NCBI GenBank assembly: GCA_021157555.1
Contig: JAGGWL010000217.1
Location: 1-12,456, forward strand
Reading direction: 5' to 3'
Length of the DNA: 12,456 bases
From: Deltaproteobacteria bacterium
GTDB taxonomy: Bacteria; Desulfobacterota; Desulfobacteria; Desulfobacterales; BuS5
Part shown: positions 1 to 6,562 of the stretch, piece after piece
Numbering within the stretch: the first letter of the stretch is position 1
Layout: each line of letters starts with the position of its first letter
The notes under the pieces: generated by a model
What the model saw: only the letters and a program-made list of their open reading frames with translations
The model's database searches: none
What the model was told of the DNA's origin: nothing
Translations under genes and position numbers: made by a program

Positions 1-12
1 CCATATGGTATG

Positions 13-38
13 CATTCCCACGCTGGAGCATGGGAATG
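13..38. repeat. Short palindromic (REP-like) hairpin
   Basis: The arms CATTCCCA (13-20) and TGGGAATG (31-38) are perfectly complementary. The interior GCT (22-24) can also pair with AGC (27-29), so almost the whole element folds. There is no T-run on either side that would make it a standard terminator. It resembles dispersed intergenic hairpins with a CCCACGCTGGAGCGTGGG core that I recall from several environmental bacteria, but copy number cannot be tested in this window. Confidence 0.55.
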
Positions 39-124
39 AGAAAAAACCAGAGACAAGGCAAATGTCTTTATTTTTTTCTTTGTGTACTCTGTGATCTCTG
101 CGGTGAATCTTTCATGTTTTGTTG

Positions 125-210
125 TGCCCGACAGGGCATGCTGGTTTTATATGAAAGTGCCTAAAGTGGTAGAGACAAGGCATGCCTTGTCTCTACGCCC
201 GATAGGGCAT
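125..210. repeat. Nested palindromic repeat cluster
   Basis: Positions 169-196 are a perfect 28-bp palindrome with half-site GTAGAGACAAGGCA. A lone copy of most of that arm (AGAGACAAGGCA) sits at 49-60. Flanking the palindrome are two copies of a GCCCGAYAGGGCAT motif, at 126-139 and 197-210, each itself a small hairpin. The DNA between 60 and 125 contains no gene-like signal. This is non-coding, probably dispersed repeat DNA downstream of typA. Confidence 0.6.
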
Positions 211-242
211 AGAGTTGGGTATGTTTTATGATTAATAAGGAA

Positions 243-267
243 CGGGCACGTTCGGGGAACGTGCCCG
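243..267 (-). terminator. Strong hairpin behind typA, probable transcription end
   Basis: CGGGCACGTTC (243-253) and GAACGTGCCCG (257-267) form a perfect 11-bp stem with a 3-nt loop, beginning 6 nt after the typA stop codon. On the minus strand the stem is followed by TTCCTTATTAATC, which is T-rich but not a clean U-tract. A terminator or mRNA 3'-end stabiliser is likely from its position. It could also be another member of the repeat cluster to its left. Confidence 0.5.
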
Positions 268-273
268 ATATCG

Positions 274-2127
274 CTATTTATTCTTGTAATTCACTGATCT
301 TAACATATGTCTTTTTTGTGCTGAAAATACCTTTTTATGCAGCCTTATGGAATGTGGAACAACTTCTACCATCTCATCATCTTTTATAAAATTTATAGCC
401 CTTTCGAGTGTCATGGGCTGCACGGGAGAACATACAGTGCTATCATCTTTTCCTGAAGCACGCATGTTTGTAAGCTTTTTTTCCTTAGTTGGATTCACGT
501 TTATATCACCGCTTTTATTATTCTCTCCTATTATCATTCCTTCATAAACCTGTTCTCCAGGGGCAACAAAAAGGCGTCCTCGTGGTTCAAGGTGAAAAAG
601 AGCATATGCAACTGATTTACCCTGCCTGTCAGAAATAATTGAACCTGTGGATCTTGAGGGAAATTCACCTCGAAACGGCTCATATCCTGAAAAAAGGGTA
701 TTCATAATTCCGGTTCCCCTGGTATCCGTAAGAAACTCATCCCTGTAACCGATTAAGGAACGGGAGGGAATCGAAAATTCACCCCTCACCCTGCCATGAC
801 CGTTATTTACAAGATTTGTCATCCGCCCCTTTCGCATGGAAAGCTTTTCTGTAACAATTCCTAAAAAATCTTCAGCACAATCTACATGTAATACTTCAAT
901 TGGTTCCAGAATTTCTCCATTTTCATGTTTATAAATCACTTTTGGCCGTCCCACGCTCAACTCGAATCCTTCCCGTCTCATGGTTTCGATCAGTATGGCC
1001 ATCTGAAACTCTCCCCTGCCTTTAACAGTAAAACGCTCTCTCTCCTCTGTTTGCTCCAATCTGATTGCAACGTTTTGCAGCGTCTCCTTGATCAGTCTTT
1101 CATGTATCTTCGCTGATTGTACAATTTTACCATCTTGTCCGCTCAACGGAGATGTGTTTATCGTAAACTCCATGAAAATCGTCGGCTCGTCCACTGTTAT
1201 TCTTTTCATGGCTTTTGGAAATTCTTTCATGCAGATGGTATCACCTATCTTGACATCTTCCATCCCCGAAAGAACGGCAATATCACCAGATTCTACAATT
1301 TCGGCTTCCTGAAGCTTCATACCTTCATATACCTGAAGTTTCGATATTTTAAATGGAATATGCTCATTTTGATCATTTATGCAGACCATAATGTTATTAA
1401 ATTTAGCATTTCCGTTAAAAATACGTCCTATAGCAAGCCTGCCAAGATAATCAGAATACCCGAGATCGGAAACCAGCATCTGGAATGGTTCCTCCTTATC
1501 AAATTCAGGAGGAGGTATTTCATCAATTATGGTATCAAAAAGATGGTTAAGATTATCGGTTTCTTCGGTAAGACTTTTTTTTGCGATACCTTGACGACCA
1601 ATAGCATAAAGATAAGAAAAATTGAGTTGTTCATCGTCTGCACCAAGATCTATAAAAAGATCATATATCTCATCCAGAACTTTATCCGGACGCCCATCCT
1701 TTCTGTCAATTTTGTTTATCACCACTATAACCTTAAGTCCTTTTTCAAGGGTCTTTTTTAACACAAAACGTGTCTGGGGCAGCGGCCCTTCGGATGCATC
1801 GACAAGAAGAATAGCGCCGTCAGCCATGGTAAGCGCTCGTTCCACCTCACCGCTAAAATCAGCATGCCCCGGGGTGTCGATTATATTAATCTTAACCCCC
1901 TTCCATCGCACTGAACAATTTTTTGCAGCGATCGTAATCCCTCTTTCCTTTTCCAGATCCATAGTGTCCATGATTCTTTCATCAAGTTCCAGCCCCGCCC
2001 GAAAAGTTCCGCTTTGCCTGAACATATGGTCAACAAGGGTTGTTTTGCCATGATCAACATGAGCTATGATCGCAATATTTCTAATTTTTTCGTTACTTAC
2101 TTTTTTTTTCACTGTATGCTTTTCCAT
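274..2127 (-). CDS. typA: Ribosome-associated translational GTPase TypA/BipA
   Basis: This 617-residue protein is a TypA/BipA GTPase, a translation-factor relative of EF-G and LepA that binds the ribosome and supports 50S assembly and stress or cold adaptation. The GTPase motifs are plain: AHVDHGKTT at residues 22-30 (P-loop), the RGITI switch motif, DTPGHADFSGEV (G3) and NKIDR (G4). These are followed by the EF-Tu-like beta-barrel and the BipA-specific C-terminal region (EPIEVLHVD, PSRSLIGYRDEFLTDTRG). The length is slightly above the usual size because of a lysine-rich N-terminal extension before the conserved IRNIAIIAHVDHGK. The ATG at 2127 has no clear Shine-Dalgarno. A TATAAT at 2139-2144 lies only 11 nt upstream, so a very short leader is possible. 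It is transcribed alone and followed by a strong hairpin. Confidence 0.97.
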   Translation of the reverse strand: MEKHTVKKKVSNEKIRNIAIIAHVDHGKTTLVDHMFRQSGTFRAGLELDERIMDTMDLEKERGITIAAKNCSVRWKGVKINIIDTPGHADFSGEVERALTMADGAILLVDASEGPLPQTRFVLKKTLEKGLKVIVVINKIDRKDGRPDKVLDEIYDLFIDLGADDEQLNFSYLYAIGRQGIAKKSLTEETDNLNHLFDTIIDEIPPPEFDKEEPFQMLVSDLGYSDYLGRLAIGRIFNGNAKFNNIMVCINDQNEHIPFKISKLQVYEGMKLQEAEIVESGDIAVLSGMEDVKIGDTICMKEFPKAMKRITVDEPTIFMEFTINTSPLSGQDGKIVQSAKIHERLIKETLQNVAIRLEQTEERERFTVKGRGEFQMAILIETMRREGFELSVGRPKVIYKHENGEILEPIEVLHVDCAEDFLGIVTEKLSMRKGRMTNLVNNGHGRVRGEFSIPSRSLIGYRDEFLTDTRGTGIMNTLFSGYEPFRGEFPSRSTGSIISDRQGKSVAYALFHLEPRGRLFVAPGEQVYEGMIIGENNKSGDINVNPTKEKKLTNMRASGKDDSTVCSPVQPMTLERAINFIKDDEMVEVVPHSIRLHKKVFSAQKRHMLRSVNYKNK

Positions 2128-2162
2128 GTTTATGTAGTATTATAGATTTTTTATATAAATAA

Positions 2163-2315
2163 TTACACTGCATTATCGGTCGTAGACGTATTGGGGAATG
2201 GGAACACAATAACTAACATAATACGCATTTCTTCCTCTGACCTTGTGCCAAATTTTAAAATTGGATTATTATTTAAAAATCTATAGATTAATGCTGAAGT
2301 GTCCAAAATAATCAT
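2163..2315 (-). pseudogene. Possible remnant of a PIN-domain toxin gene
   Basis: A 50-codon minus-strand reading frame starts MIILDTSALIYRFL, which looks like the first strand and catalytic aspartate of a PIN nuclease (the VapC-type start). After about residue 17 the resemblance stops. There is no trace of the later acidic residues, and the frame ends at 2163 after a tail without PIN character. An in-frame ATG at 2336 would add seven residues. A full PIN toxin is about 130-140 residues, so this would be a 5' fragment fused to unrelated DNA. It lies beside a miniature transposon, consistent with decay. The call rests on about 14 residues and is tentative. Confidence 0.35.
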
Positions 2316-2338
2316 GAAATTATAAATTTCAAGCATGG

Positions 2339-2358
2339 TTTGGAACGAGGATGAAATA
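2339..2358 (+). repeat. Solitary transposon-end-like sequence
   Basis: This 20-bp stretch, read on the plus strand, matches the outer 20 bases of the right terminal repeat of the neighbouring miniature element (read inward) at 17 positions, sharing GGAACGAGGA. It has no partner end close by. It may be the relic of an earlier insertion or excision of the same element. Confidence 0.4.
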
Positions 2359-2382
2359 TAAATGACAATAAAAAAATTAGAA

Positions 2383-2503
2383 TTAGGAACGTGGACGAAA
2401 TAACTTCCACAAGTAGGCGCACAGATTTAGGTAAGGTTTGTTCGAAAAGATGGCCTGAAGCTGTGATGGATAGTTGGGGAAGTTATTTTGTCCTCGTTCC
2501 TAA
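2383..2503. mobile_element. Miniature inverted-repeat transposable element (MITE), 121 bp
   Basis: The two ends, 2383-2408 and 2478-2503, are inverted repeats of 26 bp that agree at 24 positions. Each begins TTAGGAACG, reading inward, and ends AACTTCC. The 69-bp interior has no open reading frame, so the element would depend on a transposase supplied elsewhere. No target-site duplication is obvious: the left flank ends in GAA and the right flank begins GGAACGG. The right border is itself part of a small palindrome (CGTTCC TAA GGAACG). The parent transposon family cannot be named from this window. Confidence 0.7.
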
Positions 2504-2683
2504 GGAACGGTTTTAAGCTTTAAATTAAAAAAAGAAGCAATATCCTTGAGTTGGAAATCTTTAAATAAAATTGAAAAACTATATTTCGGGATTCCGTGAA
2601 TTATACCCCTGGTGCTCTATTACAAATTTCACTTTTTTTTGCTTGTTAAATCAATTCAACCAGGGTCAAAATTTTGGGTTTAA

Positions 2684-3499
2684 ATGATTAATCAAAAACA
2701 AATAGCTCTCAATAAATTGAATGATCGGATAAGGAACTGTAGCAACTGCCGGTTATCATTAACAAAGCAGAATATAATTTGTGGTGAAGGAAATCTAAAT
2801 GCTCGTTTGATGCTTATAGCCCTGTCTCCAGGAGAGCATGAGGATAAAGAATGTAAAATGTTTATTGGACCATCAGGTAAAATATTAGATAAGCTTTTTC
2901 ATATTGCTGCCATTAGCAGAGATTCGGTTTATATGACAAATTTGGTAAAGTGTAAACTGCCAAAAAACCGAAAGCCTAAGCAGGATGAGATAAAGGCCTG
3001 CAGCCTTTTTTTAGATGAAGAGATAGCTATATTGTCGGCTAAAATAATTGTTCCGTTAGGTTATTACGCGGCACGATATATTTTGAAAAAGTATGCTTCG
3101 GATCCTCCTTTGGCGCGGACAGATTACCGTAAACTTTACGGAAGGTTGATCCTTTTAAATGAAAAAAAAATATTCCCATTACCACACCCGGCTACTTTAC
3201 TTTATAATCCATCTTATACGGAGGAGACTGCTATAAAATATCATAAGTTGCAAATCCTTTCGCATGATTGCAAATGGTATTTGATGTGCCCAATGAAATA
3301 TTATTTTGAATATGGGCGTTTGGAGAAAAAATGGATAGAATTATATTGTAAAGGTGATTGGGAAGATTGTGTTCGTTATCAAAAAGAAGAAAAAGGAGAT
3401 TATCATCCGGACTGGATGCTGCCGGACGGAAGTATTGATGAGAGCCTGCGATTTTTTTTCAACCGCCTCAATTTTGAAAAAAATTCAGGAATAAATTAA
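2684..3499 (+). CDS. Fe-S uracil-DNA glycosylase family protein with Cys4 C-terminal extension
   Basis: Residues 15-195 form a family 4-like uracil-DNA glycosylase, which removes uracil from DNA in base-excision repair. The four cysteines expected to hold the [4Fe-4S] cluster are present: C19 and C22 (CSNC), C90 (NLVKCKLP) and C106 (KACSLF). The C-terminal active-site loop appears as LPHPATLL around H168. Motif 1, normally GEGPG or GEAPG followed by ED, reads ALSPGEHED at 46-54, so the usual catalytic glutamate position is leucine. Beyond residue 195 is an extension with four more cysteines (C196, C202, C222, C229) around CPMKYY and YCKGDW, probably a metal or cluster site. It is the only plus-strand gene I accept here, converges on the redox operon and has no strong Shine-Dalgarno. 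Family membership is confident; uracil excision itself is not, because of the motif change. Confidence 0.85.
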   Translation: MINQKQIALNKLNDRIRNCSNCRLSLTKQNIICGEGNLNARLMLIALSPGEHEDKECKMFIGPSGKILDKLFHIAAISRDSVYMTNLVKCKLPKNRKPKQDEIKACSLFLDEEIAILSAKIIVPLGYYAARYILKKYASDPPLARTDYRKLYGRLILLNEKKIFPLPHPATLLYNPSYTEETAIKYHKLQILSHDCKWYLMCPMKYYFEYGRLEKKWIELYCKGDWEDCVRYQKEEKGDYHPDWMLPDGSIDESLRFFFNRLNFEKNSGIN

Positions 3500-3520
3500 A
3501 CCATGGGTATAGGAACCGGG

Positions 3521-3543
3521 AAAAAACAATGAGTATTAACTCA
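3521..3543 (-). terminator. Weak intrinsic terminator ending the redox operon
   Basis: On the minus strand a short hairpin (TGAGT, loop TAAT, ACTCA; 3530-3543) overlaps the stop codon of the CcdA-like gene and is followed by TTGTTTTTT (3521-3529). The stem has only five pairs, so efficiency is doubtful, but the U-tract is good and the position is right. Confidence 0.4.
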
Positions 3544-4243
3544 CAAAAAACGGATTCATTATAAAATAGACTCCAAGGAGACAAATCACCATTCCCGCGC
3601 CTTTGCGAAACCAGTTTCCGGCTCCCTGCCACCGGCTGTTCTCCAAGATGTTTTTAACAGCGGCAGTGGAACTTCCCGCTACGACAATCGGCAGGCAGTG
3701 CCCAATGGCAAAAATAAGGATAAACAGAATGCCTGTTACTATTTTTTGCTGAAGCGTAATAACAGCAAGAATTGGGGCAATAAAACCGAAGGTACAGGAA
3801 CCGGACATAACGCCATAGGCGAGTCCCAGAATAAAAGCGCCGGTAAGCCCTTTAACATTCAGGCCAGATAAAAGACTCCCCGACATGGAACATTTTTGAA
3901 CACCGAACATGCCAAGGGCCACCCAAACCAGCACCAGGCCCACCGGGATTTGCCAATAGGTGCCAACATCCCCCAGCATTCGGCCCAGAAAAGCGCAGGC
4001 AATACCCACCAGGGCTATGGTGATGAAAAGTCCAATAGTAAAGGCAGCTGAATAGCCCGCGGCCATTCTGGGCCTCAAGGTTTCATTTTGTCCCCCCACA
4101 TAGGCCACAATCAGCGGAATGGAGGCCATATGACAGGGACTCAGAGCCACGCTTACCATACCCCAAAGGAAGCAGCCAAGGGCAGCAATGCCTGATCTAC
4201 CGGCTATCCAGCCGTTAATGGTTATGAAAAAACTATCCAGCAT
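3536..4243 (-). CDS. CcdA/DsbD-type transmembrane thiol-reductant transporter
   Basis: This 235-residue membrane protein belongs to the CcdA (short DsbD) family, which passes electrons from cytoplasmic thioredoxin across the inner membrane to extracytoplasmic thiol proteins. About six hydrophobic segments are visible. The two redox cysteines sit in the expected helices: C37 in LSPCHMASIP (the family's SPC...P motif) and C150 in SGSCTFGFIAP, with an internal symmetry typical of the family. A good Shine-Dalgarno (AAGGAG) precedes the ATG. It is the last gene of the arsR operon, 17 nt after the secreted thioredoxin, which would be its natural partner: CcdA reduces the thioredoxin on the outer face. 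A role in cytochrome c maturation is possible in principle, but no cytochrome maturation gene is nearby. Confidence 0.85.
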   Translation of the reverse strand: MLDSFFITINGWIAGRSGIAALGCFLWGMVSVALSPCHMASIPLIVAYVGGQNETLRPRMAAGYSAAFTIGLFITIALVGIACAFLGRMLGDVGTYWQIPVGLVLVWVALGMFGVQKCSMSGSLLSGLNVKGLTGAFILGLAYGVMSGSCTFGFIAPILAVITLQQKIVTGILFILIFAIGHCLPIVVAGSSTAAVKNILENSRWQGAGNWFRKGAGMVICLLGVYFIMNPFFVS

Positions 4244-4260
4244 CTGTCTCCTTCCATATA

Positions 4261-4647
4261 TTATTCAACTCCCATTTTTTTAAACTGGGCTACGATCTCC
4301 TTTTCACTCATAAATCCCACATGTCTATAAACTTCCTTTCCTTCAGGGTTAAAAAAAATCTGGGTTGGAATAGCACGAACCCCAAATCTTTTGGCCTGAT
4401 CCTTATTTTCCCATACATCAATAAAGACTATGGCGGCATTTTTCTTGTATGCCTTTTCCATTTTTTCCATGATTGGAAGCATCATCCTGCAGGGGATGCA
4501 TTTTTTTGCTCCAAGATCTATCATGGTCACCATCCCTTTCACGGGAAGCTCTTTCAGAGTCTCTGCCCTTACATCAGACACGGAGAAATAAAAAAAGAAT
4601 AACAGAAAAAAGATACATAACAAAACTTTTATTCTTGATTTATTCAT
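4261..4647 (-). CDS. Secreted or membrane-anchored thioredoxin-like protein
   Basis: The 128-residue protein starts with a positively charged tip and a long hydrophobic stretch (residues 8-23) followed by VRAET, a signal peptide or membrane anchor. The rest is a thioredoxin fold with the redox pair CIPC (C50, C53), the beta-strand IVFIDV and the cis-proline loop RAIPTQIFF (P94), ending in the typical GxxxEKEIVAQF helix. It should act as a disulfide reductase outside the cytoplasmic membrane. The start codon lies 3 nt after the stop of the upstream mini-thioredoxin and the CcdA-like gene follows, so the three are almost certainly co-transcribed and form one electron relay. CIPC differs from the classic CGPC, which may tune the redox potential; its specific substrate is unknown. 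Confidence 0.85.
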   Translation of the reverse strand: MNKSRIKVLLCIFFLLFFFYFSVSDVRAETLKELPVKGMVTMIDLGAKKCIPCRMMLPIMEKMEKAYKKNAAIVFIDVWENKDQAKRFGVRAIPTQIFFNPEGKEVYRHVGFMSEKEIVAQFKKMGVE

Positions 4648-4650
4648 TAA

Positions 4651-4884
4651 TTAGCTTTCAAGCCATTTTTTGATTTCTTTTTTTTTGGGCACCGTTCCCA
4701 CGCACTTGACCTCTCCATCAATAAGCACTGCGGGCGTGACAAAGACACCGTATTTTGCGATCTCCGCGATATCTGTTACTTTTTCGACCATGGCATCTAC
4801 GTTCATCTCAGACACCGCCTCACGGATAGCTTTTTCTGCCTTTTCACATTGCTTACATCCAGGACCCAATACTTTGATTTCCAT
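4651..4884 (-). CDS. Mini-thioredoxin (redox-active disulfide protein 2 type)
   Basis: At 77 residues this is a minimal thioredoxin/glutaredoxin-like protein of the small archaeal and bacterial family often called redox-active disulfide protein 2. The motif GPGCKQCEKAEKAIREA puts the redox cysteines at C10 and C13, and VTPAVLIDGEV carries the cis-proline. A further cysteine follows in EVKCVG. It has no signal peptide, so it should be cytoplasmic. The Shine-Dalgarno AAAGGAG lies six bases before the ATG. It sits between the permease and the secreted thioredoxin. Members of this family are often found beside DUF318 permeases (recalled knowledge), which suggests it supplies thiol chemistry to the permease or its cargo. 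Confidence 0.85.
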   Translation of the reverse strand: MEIKVLGPGCKQCEKAEKAIREAVSEMNVDAMVEKVTDIAEIAKYGVFVTPAVLIDGEVKCVGTVPKKKEIKKWLES

Positions 4885-4940
4885 TTTTTCTCCTTTAATA
4901 GCGAATCATCAGAATAGCGATTAATCAATGATTCAAATCC

Positions 4941-6011
4941 CTATCCCTGTATTATAAAATTAAATAGATATCCCACCATAAGTATCCCAACCCCCACCAC
5001 ACCAACAAACACACCTATTAATCTGGGCTTTAAAACTTTACGCAGAATCACCATTTCCGGCATTGAAAGAGCTATAACACTCATCATGAAGGCCAGCACT
5101 GTGCCCAGGGCGGCTCCTTTTCCGATGAGCGCTTCAACAACCGGGATGATTCCGGCGGCATTGGAATACATGGGGATTCCTATCACTGTTGCCAGTGGCA
5201 CAGACCACCATGACCCCCGGCCCATAACAGAGGCCATTAATTTCTCGGGCACAAAGCCGTGAATAGCGGCTCCAGCAGCAATGCCGATAATAACATATAT
5301 CCATACCCTGCCGATGATTTCTTTAACAGCATCCCATCCATATACAACCCTGTCGTGGATAGTGAGCTCTGCTTCATCCGTGAAATCCTGCGCCGCGTTC
5401 ACCTCGGATACCCAATCTTCGATATGTTTTTCCATGTGCAGCTTTCCGATAACCCAGCCCGCGATAACCGCAACGCTGAGACCTGTGCCCATATAAAGCG
5501 CGGCTATTTTCCATCCCAAAAGCCCGTAAAGTAGTCCCAGGGCGATTTCATTGACCATAGGCGCTGCAATAAGAAACGAGAATGTCACCCCGAGCGGCAC
5601 ACCGGCCGTAACAAAACCGATAAAAAGAGGGACGGCGGAGCAGGAGCAAAAAGGCGTTACAACTCCCAGGAGGGCAGCAAAAATATTACCGAAAAATTCG
5701 ACTTTACCGGACAAAATGGAGCGGGTTTTTTCAGGCGTAAAAAAGCTTCTTATAATGCCAACGCCGAAAACCACCAGCAGAAGAAGCATCATTACCTTGG
5801 GCGAATCATATAAGAAAAAACGGACTGCCTCCCCAGCATGAGAGGAAGGTTCCATGCCCAGCAGCGTATAAGTCAGCCATGATGAAACAGCGGGAAGCCT
5901 GGCGTAAATCAGCCACCATAAATAAATTCCAGCCATTCCTGTCAGCAAATAAAGGTACGGCAGGAGCCTGGCTGTTACCGGAAAATGATTTTTTTGAAAT
6001 TTTTTCCCCAT
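4941..6011 (-). CDS. DUF318/ArsP-family membrane permease
   Basis: The 356-residue polytopic membrane protein belongs to the DUF318 permease family, which includes ArsP, an exporter of trivalent organoarsenicals. Diagnostic stretches are TPFCSCSAVPLFIGF with C122 and C124, IAAPMVNEIALGLLYG, and GIPMYSNAAGIIPV in the second half, which together give the two-fold layout of the family. A soluble loop rich in acidic residues (about 205-232) separates the halves. A longer reading frame opens at 6077, but the ATG at 6011 has AGGAG seven bases upstream while the longer start has no ribosome site and would run through the palindrome; I choose 6011. The gene lies 111 nt after arsR. Its cargo (organoarsenical, other metalloid or metal) cannot be read from sequence. 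Confidence 0.85.
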   Translation of the reverse strand: MGKKFQKNHFPVTARLLPYLYLLTGMAGIYLWWLIYARLPAVSSWLTYTLLGMEPSSHAGEAVRFFLYDSPKVMMLLLLVVFGVGIIRSFFTPEKTRSILSGKVEFFGNIFAALLGVVTPFCSCSAVPLFIGFVTAGVPLGVTFSFLIAAPMVNEIALGLLYGLLGWKIAALYMGTGLSVAVIAGWVIGKLHMEKHIEDWVSEVNAAQDFTDEAELTIHDRVVYGWDAVKEIIGRVWIYVIIGIAAGAAIHGFVPEKLMASVMGRGSWWSVPLATVIGIPMYSNAAGIIPVVEALIGKGAALGTVLAFMMSVIALSMPEMVILRKVLKPRLIGVFVGVVGVGILMVGYLFNFIIQG

Positions 6012-6075
6012 AATATTACTCCTGCGATTGCTATGAGACGCTACAGATAAATATCTAAACAGTTGAAAACCTGCC

Positions 6076-6109
6076 ATATATATCTATATATTGCTATATA
6101 GCCATATAT
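6076..6109. promoter_or_regulatory. Long palindrome between arsR and permease, candidate second ArsR operator
   Basis: CTATATA (6084-6090) and TATATAG (6095-6101) form a perfect 7-4-7 inverted repeat. The symmetry continues outward to 6076 and 6109 with only two mismatches per side, giving 15 matched pairs out of 17. ArsR/SmtB-family proteins bind AT-rich inverted repeats of this scale. It sits between the regulator gene and the permease, so it could set separate control of the distal genes or be an mRNA hairpin or processing site. Confidence 0.5.
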
Positions 6110-6122
6110 CAGACAAAAAAAA

Positions 6123-6467
6123 TTACTTGGCGCATATATCTTCACGCCGGATAAAAGGCAGCTTTTTAACTATCTGTGAAATCTCCGGTTCATCATCCAG
6201 CCAGTGTCTGAGATTACCCAGTATAGAAGCAACATAAGGATTCCTGGCACCGTTTGTAAGAAAATAGTTCACCCATGTTCCATCCTTAGAATAAGCCACC
6301 ACACCAGCGTCTTCCAGTATTTTTAAATGCTTCGATACAGTTGGTTGAGCCAGTTGCAACGCTTCCCGTAGCTCACAGACACACATGGATTTGTGCTGCA
6401 GCATCTTAACAATTTTTACCCGGTTTGAATCAGAAACCGCTTTCATGACTTTAAGAAAATCTTTCAT
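6123..6467 (-). CDS. arsR: ArsR-family metalloid/metal-responsive transcriptional repressor
   Basis: The 114-residue protein is a winged helix-turn-helix repressor of the ArsR/SmtB family. Recognition-helix residues are in LREALQLAQPTVSKHLKILEDAGVV, with a wing in YSKDGTWVNYFL. The cysteine pair C29 and C31 in MCVCELR is the alpha-3 site that binds arsenite or antimonite in classical ArsR, and C112 near the C terminus (EDICAK) may be a third thiolate. It should release DNA when As(III)-like or soft-metal ligands bind. It heads the permease-thioredoxin-CcdA operon and has its own promoter with an overlapping palindrome. The true inducer is not certain, since related CVC sensors respond to several thiophilic ions and organoarsenicals. 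The ribosome site is weak. Confidence 0.92.
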   Translation of the reverse strand: MKDFLKVMKAVSDSNRVKIVKMLQHKSMCVCELREALQLAQPTVSKHLKILEDAGVVAYSKDGTWVNYFLTNGARNPYVASILGNLRHWLDDEPEISQIVKKLPFIRREDICAK

Positions 6468-6481
6468 TTAAAAAAATCTTT

Positions 6482-6527
6482 CAAATATTTCTATTTGGTA
6501 ATATATTGCTTATTAAAATTTTGTCAA
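6482..6527 (-). promoter_or_regulatory. Promoter and overlapping operator of the arsR operon
   Basis: Read on the minus strand, a consensus -35 TTGACA (6522-6527) and a -10 TATATT (6500-6505) are separated by 16 bases. Immediately downstream, over the expected transcription start, lies a perfect 6-4-6 inverted repeat: CAAATA (6482-6487) and TATTTG (6492-6497). This core resembles known ArsR-family operators, so self-repression of the operon is likely. Confidence 0.65.
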
Positions 6528-6562
6528 GAGTCTTTTTCGTAGTATGGAGGGATAATAAATGG

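Noticed and set aside
1117..1761. Long plus-strand reading frame (214 codons) antisense to typA
   Set aside because: It lies wholly within the strongly conserved typA gene and has no domain or ribosome site.
2139..2144. TATAAT very close to the typA start, suggesting a leaderless mRNA
   Set aside because: No matching -35 box is present at 16-18 bases, so the promoter is not supported well enough to list.
2607..2665. CCCTGGT ... ACCAGGG inverted repeat upstream of the glycosylase gene
   Set aside because: Seven-base arms 45 bases apart in AT-rich DNA are too weak to call a structure or operator.
6012..6077. Upstream extension of the permease by 22 residues
   Set aside because: There is no ribosome site at 6077, the ATG lies within the long palindrome, and AGGAG precedes the ATG at 6011.
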